Shown here one piece after another: positions 20,721 to 31,982 of a DNA stretch of 64,000 nucleotides (position 1 is its first letter; each line of letters opens with the position of its first letter). The translations under genes and the position numbers were made by a program. Below the pieces are notes generated by a model. That model was given only the letters and a program-made list of their open reading frames with translations. It ran no database searches and was not told the origin of the DNA. The DNA comes from Gymnopus androsaceus JB14 (taxonomy: Eukaryota > Basidiomycota > Agaricomycetes > Agaricales > Omphalotaceae), in NCBI GenBank assembly GCA_009733575.1, contig ML769473.1, positions 153,671-217,670 on the forward strand. Direction: 5' to 3'.

Positions 20721-21877
20721 ATGGTATTCAAGGTTTTTAATTTGCTTGCTCTTTCTTCTTTGGCCATCATGACTCGCTCTTTCAGCGAGGAGCCTGCAAA
20801 TGCACTCTCCACTCGTCATGGTAGAAGCATCGGTGGTGCCAAAGGCTGTCTTGCTTGGCCTAACGGTGATCAACCGTACCTCGGAGACTACAAAACTGAC
20901 AAGACCAACGTGTAAGCACTTGCCACTTGGCGCTCCTATCCTAATTAATCGTATCGTTCAGCATCTACACTTGGAATGTGTCTGCTCCTTCAAACGCAAA
21001 ATCGTTGGGCTTCACATTCGTTCCTCAGTTCTGGGGTCCCGCGTTCGCTAGTTCGTTCAGTTCAACCGTCGTTGCAGGCTATGCTAAATACCTTTTGGGC
21101 TTCAACGAGTAAGTCACTTCTTATATGTAATCAACATATATCAATGTGAGTACATGTCGTAGACCCAACGAGCCCGGTCAGTCGAACTTGGACGCTGAAA
21201 CTGCTGCTGCTCTTTGGAAGCAGTACATCGAACCACTCAAGGCTAAAGGCTACCGTCTTGGCTCCCCCGCCACGAGCTCCGACCCTAATGGATTGTCCTG
21301 GATGTAGAGCTTCTTAGCTGCATGCAACGGGGGTTGCAAGGTACGGAAACATTGAATAGTCCATTCATGGTCTTATGTTTTGTTTTCAGCCCGACTTCAT
21401 GGCCCTCCATTGGTATGACATCTCTGCGGACGCTTTCAAAACTTATGTAGAACTTTGGCACTCAACCTTTAACCTGCCAATCTGGGTGACCGAGTTTGCC
21501 TACCAGGTTTGTGTTCACGATGCGAATAGGAAAACTTTCTTAACTGAAATCTTTCCAGGACTTTAACGGAAATGATCAAGGTGACTTGCCCACTATCCAG
21601 AACTTCATGGGTGAAGTTACCGCCTGGATGGACCAGCAAAGTTACATCGAGCAGTATTGTTGGTTCGGTAAGAGTGTATGCCTCTACTCTGTTGGCCGTT
21701 GTGCTCAAGCCCTTCATACCAGGTGCTATGCTTGATTTGGGGGACGTCAACCCCATGAATAGCTTGATGAACCCTGACGGCTCCCCATCTACATTAGGTA
21801 TTTCGCGTGTTCCTCTCCTAGTGTAAATTATTAACCAATATATGATCCCCAGGCAAGCAATTCCTCTACTCTGGCTA
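20721..21877 (+). pseudogene. GH128-type glycoside hydrolase gene with an in-frame stop codon
   Basis: Seven inferred exons (20721-20911, 20962-21108, 21163-21340, 21390-21506, 21559-21667, 21723-21797, 21853-21877) encode a signal peptide and a GH128 (ASL1-like) beta-1,3-glucanase-type fold. GCLAWPNGD and YTWNVSAP precede FVPQFWGP, then LLGFNEPNEPGQSNLD. This last segment carries the likely acid/base Glu of the NEP motif. Further on come DFMALHWYD and PIWVTEFAYQD, with a candidate nucleophile Glu, and EQYCWFGAM. All exon phases agree, but exon 3 reads GLSWM-stop-SFLAACNGGC: TAG at 21305-21307 where a sense codon such as CAG is expected. Without readthrough the product would lack its second catalytic region. 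Function of intact members: fungal wall glucan. Confidence 0.8.
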
Positions 21878-21957
21878 ATCGCTGCCAGCCCGAGCCAATT
21901 CTAATGTTATGTTTTATTTATAACTCCTCACACCGATACTGCCATCTTTTTGTTTTT

Positions 21958-21979
21958 GTTATTTTATTTTATTTTATTA
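21958..21979. repeat. (TTTTA)n microsatellite
   Basis: About four TTTTA units in the 3' flank of the GH128 gene. There is no other structure around it. Confidence 0.5.
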
Positions 21980-22139
21980 CCCGGGCTTGTTCTCCGTCCG
22001 CTTCATGCGCCGACACCGTGTTGTAGTTTACTCTTGTTCAAAGTTGTTGTATCTTATTTTTGGGCTATTTATAAATGTGAGCTCTTGGTTCGCGAACTTG
22101 GAGCGCAAGAAATGACAGCAGTATTCCGAGCTGACAACA

Positions 22140-22263
22140 TTTGAAGATCGTATGAACCATATCTCAAAGGGAAATGAATAATGATACATGAACTAGGATA
22201 GACTCTGTCAAAAAGGCTCCAGACCCAATACACCCTGGCAAGCTCCCTCCACATCCGCTATCT
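22140..22263 (-). repeat. Source copy of the duplicated peptidase 3' end
   Basis: It contains the last exon of the M24 gene (from the acceptor at 22263 to the stop at 22208) and about 70 bp of 3' flank. The partner copy lies at 19826-19951 inside the F-box pseudogene. Confidence 0.8.
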
Positions 22264-24278
22264 GGAACACATTGAGTTGAGTATATGTAGACTTTGCCAT
22301 GTTTTGCTCACCTCCTTTGGAGCATTTACTGAGAGCACCACTGGATGCTCTTTCCCAACAAGGACTTCGTCCTGTACAGTACGGATGAGTAAAGCGATCG
22401 AGTTAGTTGGGATTACATATGGGATCGCACCTCAATGCGTATGCCGAGATTGTGATAGTGCTTCGGAAACGCAGGAGATGGAGGAACGTAAATTCCTGGT
22501 TCGACTGTGACCACCATGCCTTCCTTTAGACTACAGACGCGTCAGTACCAAGTTTCAGAGCAAGAATTCAAGTTCTCTTACGTTCCCGTTCTTGAATAAC
22601 CATCCTCATGTAGGTCTAAAAGGATGTAAGGAAGATAGTTAGACTCCGCGACTCGAGGTTACATACCGATGCCGATAGGGTGACTAATAAAGTGTGGATA
22701 TAAACGTTCAAGGTCTCCAGATTGAAGCTGGAATCCAAGCTGAATTAATTCCTGGCGAAGAAGATCGCAGGATTTCCGGTGCAAGTCGTGAAAAGTCAGA
22801 TCAGAGCCTTCGTGACATAAAGCCACTAAAGCCTTTTGGGCGGAGAGTACGGCGGCGTACAAGTCGCGTTGGGGTGCGGTGAAAGTGCCGTTGGCGGGGT
22901 AGGTCCGTGCTAGGTGTAGCAATGAGGACGAAGGTTGGAGGTGTATAAATAAAAATACATACTGATGTCTGACGCATACCCGCTATTAAAGAAATGAGAA
23001 GTTAAAACAACAAGGATCTTAAGAACCCACTTGTATTCGCAGCCGGCATCCATAAGAATTAATTCATCTTCGGATACAAGCTGATTATTGTGAGTATAGT
23101 GTATTATAAGAGCGTTGGGCCTTGAAGAAGGTTGAGCTCGTGTTCGCGGGTAAAGAGATGAATGCCTACCCAGAGGCTACAACGGGAACATAAGCAAGAC
23201 GTTGTGCTCCCGAGAGGGAGCAGAGATAGTTGAAATGGGCAGCCAAAGCAGCTTCTGATAATCCGGGACGCGTAAAGCGCATTGTCTACGTTCCGAGTCA
23301 GATAAAGTCCTTGCAGATACGCGAAAATACAACTTGCCTTTGCGTGTGCCCTCCCACTGATATCGGCAGCTGCCCTCATGAGCTTTTGCTCAGAGTCGCT
23401 TTTAATTGCGCGAAGGCAGCGAACTTCAGGTGCTAAAGGCTTGGGTCTTGACTTGCCTAAAGAATCAAGGATTAGATCGGCCTCGGAAGGACCGGTGAGG
23501 TATTTGAGCAGGGATTTCGTAGTGGCTTTTGATGTTCGACCTTGACGAGAAGGGGGAAGATCAAGGTATATGTTGGAGTACTGGGGAACGATAGAGCGAA
23601 GGTGTGATGAAAAGTCATCTATATGTCGCGCGTCATCGACCCGGAATAATTTGCGGGCGTCGGCAAAGGTAGTACTGGCGCCGTCCCATTGCTCCTTGGA
23701 AGAATCTGAACCCAAGGAGAAGAGTGTCATGCGGTATCCTCGAGAAGAATGGTTCTTTTCTACGACTTTGTTCAAGAGACTGAGTCGGTAAAACGGTCAC
23801 AGATGGCTCACCCAAGATGACCGCGGAGTTGGGTTCCTCAAACCCGGTGAGATACCAAAAGTCGGAGGCTTGACGAAAGTTGTAGCTTGAGAGATAATTG
23901 GTGAAGGAATATCCCAAGTCTTTGGAATCAACTTACAAAATCACTGGTCAAAAGGTTGAGTGAAGATGTACCAACAAGTCCTTGCAAAATGACGCACGTC
24001 CGCTCATGTATTTGATTGAACCGGCAAGAGAAACCACTAGGCTGTTTTCAGGCAGCTTTTCCATAAGTCTCCGCCTTCTGTCCTCGTATTCCTCTGCAGG
24101 TATTCCGGGTGTTAATTCATTAGACTTGACTTGGAGAAAAAAGTGAGTTTAAATGACAATTGAGATTTGAATACGTACTGAGATGAGGATGGGATTTAAA
24201 AAGCGGTTGGCCGTATGAAGATGGCTTCGTGGCATAGGAGCGAAAGCCTGTAGCTATTCTGTTCCGGAGAAAGAACAT
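22208..24278 (-). CDS. M24 aminopeptidase P family, Icp55-like mitochondrial peptidase
   Basis: A metallopeptidase that removes an N-terminal residue from imported mitochondrial proteins, or cleaves X-Pro bonds. The ATG at 24278 opens FFLRNRIATGFRSYATKPSS, an Arg/Ser-rich presequence-like stretch. The creatinase-type N-domain has RRRRLMEKLPENSLVV and FRQASDFWYLTGFEEPNSAV. The catalytic domain shows all five metal ligands: Asp in LMDAGCEY, Asp in GYASDI, His in FISHPIGI, Glu in VTVEPGIYVP and Glu in GIRIEDEVLV. The last exon ends ADVEGACQGVLGLEPF. About ten short introns are inferred. It is divergent from AP-1 mu with only 44 nt between start codons. Icp55 is the likely orthologue because of the presequence; a cytosolic aminopeptidase P is the alternative. 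Confidence 0.85.
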
Positions 24279-24322
24279 GAAGAATTAGCGCCGAATCATT
24301 CTTTCGTTCCTCTCCTCCATCT
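24279..24322. promoter_or_regulatory. 44-bp bidirectional start region
   Basis: Only 44 nt separate the divergent ATGs at 24278 (minus) and 24323 (plus). The stretch contains CATTCTTTCGTTCCTCTCCTCC, pyrimidine-rich as often seen just upstream of fungal starts, and no TATA box. The two 5' UTRs are either very short or overlap the opposite gene. Confidence 0.5.
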
Positions 24323-26023
24323 ATGGCATCTCTTATTGCCATTCTCGACCTCAAAGGCAAACCCTTGATCCAACGCTCATATCGAGACGATGTTCCGGCC
24401 ACCTATGTTGAACGCTTTCTACCGATAATACTGGAGATTGAGGAGGAGGGTCAGCAAGTTACGCCGTGTTTCTCCAGGGATGGTGTCAATTACATGCACA
24501 TTAGACATTCAAATTTGTATCGTACGTGCTTCATTTTCTCCGCTTTTAATTGCGCCAACTTTTAGATCTAGTTCTTGCATTATCTAGAAGAAACTCGAAT
24601 GCCGCAGAAATCATCATATTTCTACATCGTCTCAGTCAAGTCCTAGTATGAACCATCCAACGCTCCCTAGATATACTCTGAACATTTCACAGGTCGAGTA
24701 CTTTAAAGAACTCGAAGAAGAGTCCATCCGGGACAACTTTGTCATAATATACGAGCTCATGGACGAGATGATGGACTTTGGCTTTCCACAAACCACAGAA
24801 AGCAAAATTCTCCAAGAATATATCACCCAGGAATCTCATAAACTCGAGATTCAAGTCAGACCTCCAATTGCTGTAACCAACGCGGTTTCCTGGCGATCCG
24901 AAGGCATCAAGTATAGGAAGAATGAAGTATTCCTGGACGTTGTGGAGAGTGTCAACTTGCTAGTGAGTCATACATCATTAGACCTTCCAGTCCGTTGACA
25001 ATCACCCAGGTAAATACTTCGGGTACCGTCATTCGCTCGGAAATCCTCGGTGCCGTCAAGATGAAGTGCTATCTTTCGGGATGCCAGAACTCAGGCTTGG
25101 GCTAAATGACAAGGTCATGTTCGAGAGCACGGGAAAAAGTACGTTTGCAACACGTATCACTCTTTCTAGTTTCTCATCGACGCTTGCAGCTGCGCGAGGA
25201 AAGTCTATCGAGATGGAAGACGTCAAATTTCACCAATGTGTTCGTTTGGCGCGGTTCGAGAACGACCGCACAATCTCCTTCATCCCTCCCGACGGCGAGT
25301 TTGAGCTTATGAGCTACCGAATCTCTACTCCTGTCAAGCCTCTCATATGGGTCGAAGCAGCGATTGAGAGTCATCGAGGTTCAAGAGTAAGCTATTTTTA
25401 CTTTAATCTATCGTGTATTCATCGCTTTCAGGTCGAGTACATGGTCAAAGTTGTGGCCCAGTTCAAACGACGCTCGACTGCAAACAATGTTGAAATATAC
25501 GTTCCCGTCCCTGATGACGCAGACTCTCCGAAATTCAGGGTATGTTTGCTCCTATATGTCGTGCATTCCTTACGCTAAAATCTAGTAGGCATCAACAGGT
25601 TCCGTCCAATACGCACCAGACAAGTCTGCCTTTGTCTGGAAGATCAAACAGCTGGCAGGCGGTAAAGAGTTTCTCATGAGAGCGCATTTTGGACTTCCCA
25701 GTGTCAAGAACGAGAACGACCCACCTCCTCGGGCACCCATCACCGTCAAATTCGAGATACCGTATTTCACTGTATCGGGTATTCAGGTAAATCTACTGTT
25801 TTCCACCGTCTGCTCCGCTGACTCGTATATCAGGTTCGATATCTGAAAATTGTCGAAAAGTCTGGATATCAGGCTTTACCTTGGGTACGATATATTACGC
25901 AGAACGGAGATGATTACAGGTGGGCATATCTTTTCTCTTTCGTTCATTTCACTGACGAAGCATCCGCACAGTTTACGAACAGCAGCAGAAAAAGGAACGG
26001 CAGCGCCGATACGGTCCCTGTAG
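24323..26023 (+). CDS. AP-1 clathrin adaptor complex mu subunit
   Basis: The medium chain of the trans-Golgi/endosome clathrin adaptor, which binds Tyr-based (YxxPhi) cargo signals. The longin-like N-domain starts ASLIAILDLKGKPLIQRSYR. EYFKELEEESIRDNFVIIYE and ELMDEMMDFGFPQTTE follow. The mu homology domain begins VSWRSEGIKYRKNEVFLDV, with CYLSGMPELRLGLNDKVMFE, RFENDRTISFIPPDGEFELM, APITVKFEIPYFTVSGIQVRYLK and the end ALPWVRYITQNGDDY. Short GT-AG introns join the pieces in frame; the stop TAG is at 26021. The start follows AP-1 rather than AP-2 consensus and the length (about 430 residues) is right. It is read cleanly with no frame break. Confidence 0.93.
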
Positions 26024-26200
26024 ATTCGTGTTCAATTACTTTAATTTTGTTCCATTATGTGTAGAAGAGACATACATACTGTACTTGAGACCGCCGCAGA
26101 TGAGATTGGGCGCTAAGCAAAGGTTACGAGCGCTTAATAGCTCCGAGCGTTCCGCCTGCCGAGAATACGAATAATTTTACGCATCTTTCTCTGTCCTCTC

Positions 26201-27647
26201 ATGCTCCCTCGACATCTTCAAAGCCTCGTCGTCAGGAATTCCATTTCCCGCAGAATATCCGCATCCTCATCATTCCGGATACCTCCGCCAACGCGACCCA
26301 GCCGCCAGATCCATTCTTCCGCTCCGCGTCACAATGAAATTCCAAAATCCCCATTCCAAACCTTTGTCGAGGTTTTACGCGACGAGCTGAAAAAGAGCCG
26401 AGAGCTTCAGGAGAATGTCAAACAACTACAAGGAGATGTAGACAGGTTTCAGGATTCAGAGGCCATGAAAAAGGCTCGGGCTGCGTATGAGAGAGCTAGA
26501 GTACGTTTTAAAACTCTTTTTACTTGTTTTACTTTGCTAACATAATGTAGCTCACATCTAGTATTAAAGAAAACCCTCGACTCCGAGCAGCAGCAGAAGA
26601 ACTCAAAAAAACCGGTGTCAAAGTCAGCGACGCGGTCGGGGAAGCACTAAAATCCATGGAAGAGAGCGAAGTCATGCGCGCCATATCCAAAGCGTCCGCA
26701 GCTCTTTCTTCAACTATCGAAAAATCAACCGAGCCCATACGCAAAACCGCTGCGTATAAAAGTCTCGCAGAGACTGTTATTGACGCTTTGGACGACAGCG
26801 GAAGTGCGAAGCATGCTGGGTTTGAGGATCGGGACGCGAGGAGGCAGAGGAGACAACGAAGGCTAGAAAAAGCCGGCTTGAACCGAGTCGCATCAGGTCG
26901 AGTCGCCGCTGACCCCGAAGCAGGCTCCGCAGTTGTTCTCCACGCTTCATCTCCATCCCAAGAAAAATGGGAAACGATGAAACAAACGAATCCCTTCTTC
27001 CGTACTCTCACCTCCTTCAAAACCGCCTACGACGAATCCGAAAATCCTATCGTTTCCTCGATGAGAGGTATAACTGATACCGTCGCAGGCTGGTTTGAGG
27101 AGAACGAAACAGCACAGGTTATTAGGTTGATGAAGGCGTTGGATCCGGCGTTTACGCAGGATGCGTTTGAGAGAGAGTTGAGGGAGTATATTGTTCCGGA
27201 GGTTGTGGACGCCTACCTCAGTGCGGATCAGGAGAGTTTACGCGCTTGGTGTGGCGAAGGAACGTATAACGTTCTTTGGGCAACAATGGAACAGTTCCTG
27301 CGTCAAGGTCTCGTGAGTGAAAGTAGGGTGCTGGATATCCGTCAGGTCGATATCACGGCCGGAAAGATGACGGAAGAGGGAGTACCGGTGTTTGTGATCC
27401 AGTTTAATACACAGGAGATATTGGTGTTTAAGAATGCCAAATCTGGAGAGGTGGTTGTTGGAAAGGAGGATAGGGTTGAGCAGTGTATTTATGTGGCGGT
27501 GGTCACCAGGCTGGAGGAGGATTTGGGGAACGAGTTGACCGGTGGGTGGAAGGTTATTCGAGGTGAGATGATAATCGTTCCAGATGAATTTATTTTTACT
27601 GATGAATTTCGCAGATGATGAGGAGGAGTTCAAAGGCGTATCTATGA
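26201..27647 (+). CDS. TIM44: Mitochondrial import translocase subunit TIM44
   Basis: The matrix-side scaffold that tethers mtHsp70 to the TIM23 channel. Exon 1 (26201-26500) starts with an Arg/Ser-rich presequence (MLPRHLQSLVVRNSISRRIS). A coiled-coil region follows (FVEVLRDELKKSRELQENVKQ). Exon 2 (26551 onward) continues NPRLRAAAEELKKTGVKVSD. The C-terminal Tim44 domain has TNPFFRTLTSFKTAYDESEN, VIRLMKALDPAF, VVDAYLSADQ, LDIRQVDITAGK and GWKVI. The final exon is uncertain. The consensus donor GTGAGA after ATTCGAG leaves the reading frame off by one from the expected MMRRSSKAYL stop at 27645. A weaker donor after TGGAAG (GTTATT) restores it. Length is about 440 residues, normal for the family. 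Confidence 0.92.
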
Positions 27648-28027
27648 TGAAAAGTATCCATTTAACGTTTTATAGATGTATCGATATATCGATTAATAGC
27701 ACCACTCATTTTACGCGTCGCAGTTTAGGTCTTTCTTTAGCCAGTCTGGAAACCCTAAGCCATAGGATAGTGGTTCTCAGGTGCCAGCCATTGCGCAATG
27801 CAAGCCAACTACTCTATACTCGATCTCTGGTGTGTACATTGCCGACTAGCAGTCGCCTTCACCAAACATCATTCTACAATGCAAGCCAAGTTCTGGTGTG
27901 TACGTCATCGTACGCGCTTTCGTGACTAGGAGTCGCCCCCAGAAGTTCCTTGTGTCCAAACGTTATCTTATGTCCCATTCTCTCTGTCGTAACCAAGATA
28001 TCGATTGACTTCAGGAATACTGCTACA
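27648..28027. other. Intergenic, with a degenerate internal duplication
   Basis: It lies between the convergent TIM44 and DUF6987-like genes. The words CAATGCAAGCCAA and TCTGGTGTGTAC recur about 60-70 bp apart at 27797-27850 and 27879-27905, followed by AGTCGCC each time. This is a short imperfect duplication; no gene is seen. Confidence 0.35.
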
Positions 28028-28854
28028 TTATATCATGAACCTACATATTGCTACAAGACTTGGTGTGTATCTTTTTCCTTTCCCGATATTCTTCGTGTCC
28101 TGATAGATTACTTTCCGCCGTACAGTTTCCCCATACCTAACTGCATAAATCTTGTCGAGACCCTGTTACAGCAACATAGCTTTAGCTTACAACTTTGTAC
28201 CACATACGCGAAACTTACTGTCGCAGAGATGATACCCTTCAGGAGCGAATTCAAACCAAGACCGCTAAGGAGGTTCCCAACGAGCATTGAGGACACCTGC
28301 AAGTAGCATTCCGACCTGGTCAAGGGTTCTATGTGGAGGACCAATTGCTAAGCTTGATTCATATCCAACTTTGACAAAGACTTACGACCCGGAGCATCTA
28401 GCAGTGGTCCAAGGTCCTTCTTCGCCTTTGGGAAGCTATCGAGCTTGTTCCTTGCCCATTCAATCGTTCCGCCAACTTCCTCAACCATCTAATGGAGAGA
28501 GACATTCAATCTAGAATTACAGGACCAACAATAACAGTCAACTTACTACTTTCAGAGCCTCCGCGAGCCTCTGCTCCTCTGGGGTTGCCCTGTGTGACTG
28601 CTGGTGCTGCTTTGCCTTGTTGGAGATCTTGCTATCCGGGTCAGCCTTTGATCAACCCCTTGAGTCTCGTTCATGATCTTCTCTATCTGCTGCAAGAGAG
28701 GTTTGACCTGCTGAACGACCTCATCCTCGTTCCTGTCTTCCTCTTTCCGAGCATCTCTTTTCTCCCAATGCCTAGCGTGATGATAGGCATCATATCTCTT
28801 GGAAGGTGTCGGCGATCTCTCCTCCGTTGCACCATTAAAATCTGCCCAGTTCAT
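28028..28854 (-). pseudogene. DUF6987-like protein gene with apparent frame breaks
   Basis: It starts NWADFNGATEERSPTPSKRY and contains KPLLQQIEKIMNETQG, then ATPEEQRLAEAL and TIEWARNKLDSFPKAKKDLG. Hydrophobic MLLAGVLNA and VGNLLSGLGLNSLLKGIISA follow, and GLDKIYAVRY near the end. The Leu/Gly-rich repeats and order match my memory of the fungal DUF6987 domain; function is unknown. Introns fit at about 28500-28550, 28334-28380 and 28150-28210. The frame must shift near 28655 (between NETQGVDQ and ADPDSKI) and again near 28275 (between VLNA and VGNLL), and I see no intron that explains either. The end at 28028 assumes the last frame. Confidence 0.5.
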
Positions 28855-29239
28855 ACGACAGCAGTAGAAGATGTGTAGACGATGATCTTGACTGAAGCTT
28901 AGTGGTAAGCCGAGAGGACATTGCGGGTACTAGTCTGGTTAACGTCGTAATAGATCGCTGACTTTGTTATGGCCCGTCCGAAGAAGCCCTATGGTACGGC
29001 GGTCCGATACCTCTTTCGTTTTTTTTGCTGCAGATTAAACCACGCATGGTAATTCATACAGCCTCTCCAATTCATGATCTGCGCCCAAAGGTGCATGGTG
29101 AGTATAGTCGCGACTTCAACCATCAAGTCCAGGTCTTGTCCTTGGCTGTTCGAAAACCTTTAGGTTGATGTTGGTTCCTTTGCTCACTGTCTCGTAGACG
29201 TTTATTGGGCTCTGAACCCTGAACATAATAAATTGACCA

Positions 29240-30070
29240 TTACAGTACGACAGAAACCCCAACCAATAACCCTGTTATAACAAATCCAAGAAACCTTGGG
29301 CCAGGCCCAAGTTGTACTGCTCCGTTTTTAGCCCCAGCAGTGGACGAAGGAGAGCTCGACCCAGATGAAGAGCCAGATGACGAGCCAGATGAAGAACCAG
29401 ATGACGAGCCAGATGACGAGCCAGATGAAGGGCCAGACGACGAACTAGATGAAGGGCCAGATGATGAAGAGCCCATTCCACTAGTAGCTGCCTGCGTGGG
29501 AGCAGAGATGGACACTTCGAGTAAGGAGGCGCTTCCAGTTGCAGTAAAGGTGACTAAATTGGTTTCACCAACATCAGCCTGGCCGACTTCGACACATCCT
29601 ACACTGTTCGAGGACACCAAGGTGCAGTCAGCACTTATAGATGCAACATCCGTGAATCTGAATCCAGATGCAGATGCAACCAACGTGAAGGCTACAACCA
29701 GCGTCAAAAAATTAAAATTCAGGCCAGTGTTTGACTTACAAGTTGTTAAGACCGTTGTTCCCGATTGAAAATCGCCAAACAACGCAGCGTCTCCACTGTC
29801 GATCTCGTTGAGGACGTATGTTGTTTCGCTTCCATCAGCAGCAGTTCCGATAGGGTCTACCCAGATAGTGGGGGTGGGCAAAGGCGAACCATCATCAGAT
29901 CCAGAGTCGGGATCACCAGGAAAAAAGAGTGACAAGCTACTCTGGCCTCGCACGAGCGCTGCAAAAGATCGGTTTTAGATAAGTATAGTGAATAGTAAAA
30001 TATCTGGCACCGACTTACTGAAGAGAGTAGGCAGAGAAGCAAACGAAAGTGTGAAAAGAGTGAGCTTCAT
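29240..30070 (-). CDS. Secreted, Ser/Gly-rich, probably GPI-anchored surface protein
   Basis: The ATG at 30070 opens a signal peptide (KLTLFTLSFASLPTLF). One intron (GTAAGT...TGCAG) leads to LVRGQSSLSLFFPGD. The body has an immunoglobulin-like fungal Ser-rich surface-protein composition, including WVDPIGTAADGSETTYVL. An in-frame intron at 29692-29739 (GTAAGT...TTGTAG) restores TTVLTTSFTLVASASGF. A long SSSGSSSG repeat tract precedes a hydrophobic C-terminus (FLGFVITGLLVGVSVVL), as expected for GPI attachment. Such proteins sit on the plasma membrane or cell wall of agaricomycetes; the specific role is unknown. The plus strand opposite the Ser tract reads as an acidic shadow frame. Confidence 0.75.
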
Positions 30071-30123
30071 GATGTGGTAAAGGAAAGAGAAAAATGGGAG
30101 AAAGATTTAACACACGATCCCAC

Positions 30124-30130
30124 TTTATAC
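30124..30130 (-). promoter_or_regulatory. TATA-like box of the Ser-rich surface protein gene
   Basis: TATAAAG reads on the minus strand 54 nt upstream of the ATG at 30070, a typical distance. No experimental support. Confidence 0.4.
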
Positions 30131-30670
30131 CAACGACTCATATGCTTGGCAGTCTGGGCTGTTGAGTTGTTTCAGTGATCATCAATTATAGAGGAAACCC
30201 GACAAACTGTGCAGCTAGAGTGAAAAAACACCTGAAGGGTACGAGATGAACGATGAGTGAAAATTAACCTACAAAACGGTGGCGTGGAAGGATAGAACTC
30301 TTAGGCAAATCCTGCAACTGTGCTTTGCCCCACTGAGCGTTGTTAAACTTTCGATGCGCATGAAAAATCACAGCTGACGAATCAGAGCTCTTGCCATTCC
30401 TTGATGAACGGTATACATTCTCCAGAATCGCGTCGATGGTTGTCATCGAAAAAAGGGTAACAGGTAACAGGACGGGAGCGATGCTTCGAAGAAAGAAAAA
30501 CGAGCGCTTAATGGAATCGACATACGGTAAATCCAAGCGCCATGGGGAGGGAAAAAATTAAAAACTGTCTCTAAGCTTTGCAGGGCGTCCTTACTTGCGA
30601 TTGTTCCATGGTCACCGTCGTAGTGCATAGTATACATTCAATAGTATACGCATTCAGTGAAGCGCAATAA
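30131..30670. other. Gene-free interval
   Basis: It lies between the Ser-rich protein promoter and the F-box gene 3' end. I see no convincing gene or repeat. Confidence 0.35.
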
Positions 30671-31982
30671 TCAAGCAATAATCATTTCTTTTCCCTCCTC
30701 GATTTGGCAGCCTATATTCAACTTCTCCGGTCCCTTCAAAGATGGAAGGTTTTTGCTGAGCATCTCCACCGCATACATACCTACCGGTGTCGTGCTACTC
30801 CGCATCATGATATCAACTGTTTCGAGTGCATCGAACTCTGGCTTCCCAAGTAGGGTATCCAGTGTTGCCCACTCTCTCCAATACGAGTCGGAAAAGTCAT
30901 CAACGCATAATAATCGGAAGATGCTTAGCTGTCGCAGGGAGTACTTCTTCTGCTCTGCGTTCAGGCGGGGTTCGAACAAGGACCAAATCCAGGGGATTAG
31001 AGATATTCGGTTGCTTTCAAAGCTATCGACCAGCTCCAAAGTCTTCAGGTTGGGCGCCATGTATCCGAGATGAATGAGGCCATCTGAGCAGGGGACTCAT
31101 AAGTAAGTGAAAAGAAAATGCATGTGAAACTAGCCTTCCATTTCACCCATCCATTCCAACGTCAACTCCGTCAAACTACTAGCAGCTTGCTGTAGAAAGA
31201 AAGCTGTCATTCGAGGGTTTGACGCTGAACTGTAAAGCTGCAAATATTGCAGATTTTCAAGTCCTAATGGGCATCCTCCTTGTTGGAACCATGGAAAGAA
31301 GGCGCGATCGTCGAGGATTAATGTATCAAGCTTTATAGGCCCAGTGGAGACACCAGCATGATTTGGTGCACTCCAATCGCCGCAAATCATTTCTACAACC
31401 TTCAACACCTTCAGTTGCGTCAAATGGCTCATTAGAGATGCCAAATCCGCGAACGCATGGATTACAAACTGCCTGAAGAAGACTTCAGTGACCGAAGGAG
31501 CCCTGAACATGCCTGTTAACGCCACTCTCAATGAAGGAAGCAGTACGTCCCAGAACACATCGCAGAGCGAGAGTTTCTTCACAATGGAGAGTCGATCGAT
31601 AACTTCAGCCGTAGATGTACACAGCGCATCTCTTTGAACCTCTGGCATTGCGGGCATTGCATCAGTCGCCGCGAACCAAAGGTTCTGCAATTCAAGACAT
31701 CGAATATACGACGCGAGAACTGGTTTTTGATTGAATATGACAATAAGCCGAGCTATGGCCTCGGATATAGTCGTCCGTGTACACCGAGTAGTCATCTGGA
31801 TCGAATGAAGTGGTATCGGGCCTAGGGACTGAAAGAACGAGAGTTCGGAATATACCACGCTGCGAAGCGGGAACCCATGCTCTTCCTACCAGTGCACAGC
31901 TAAGCAGAGTTGATCTGTCGACAGTGCAGTCGAAGTTGTCGATAATGCATTCTACAAGTTCGTTGGGTAGTGGATCTACCAT
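30671..31982 (-). CDS. F-box / leucine-rich-repeat-type protein (possible frame break)
   Basis: The ATG at 31982 gives VDPLPNELVECIIDNFD, the LP..E.. signature of an F-box, followed by TLLSCALVGRAWVPASQRGIF. The Leu-rich body (YIRCLELQNLWF, LSIVKKLSLCDV, LTQLKVLKVVEMI, LENLQYLQLY, SLTELTLEWMG) fits a substrate-binding repeat of an SCF adaptor, as in the large agaricomycete F-box expansions. Two oddities. Between DDYSVYTDD and SEAIARLIV the frame must shift by one near 31745-31790. And the late intron, aligned with its + strand paralogue at 20085, starts with GC instead of GT (GAAG then GCTAG). The C-terminal exon ends at 30671. It may be expressed with a GC donor, or may be decaying. Confidence 0.6.

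Noticed and set aside
29340..29768. Strongly acidic plus-strand reading frame (DEEPDDEPD repeats)
   Set aside because: It is antisense to the Ser/Gly repeat of the GPI-type protein on the minus strand, which has a signal peptide, introns and GPI-like end.
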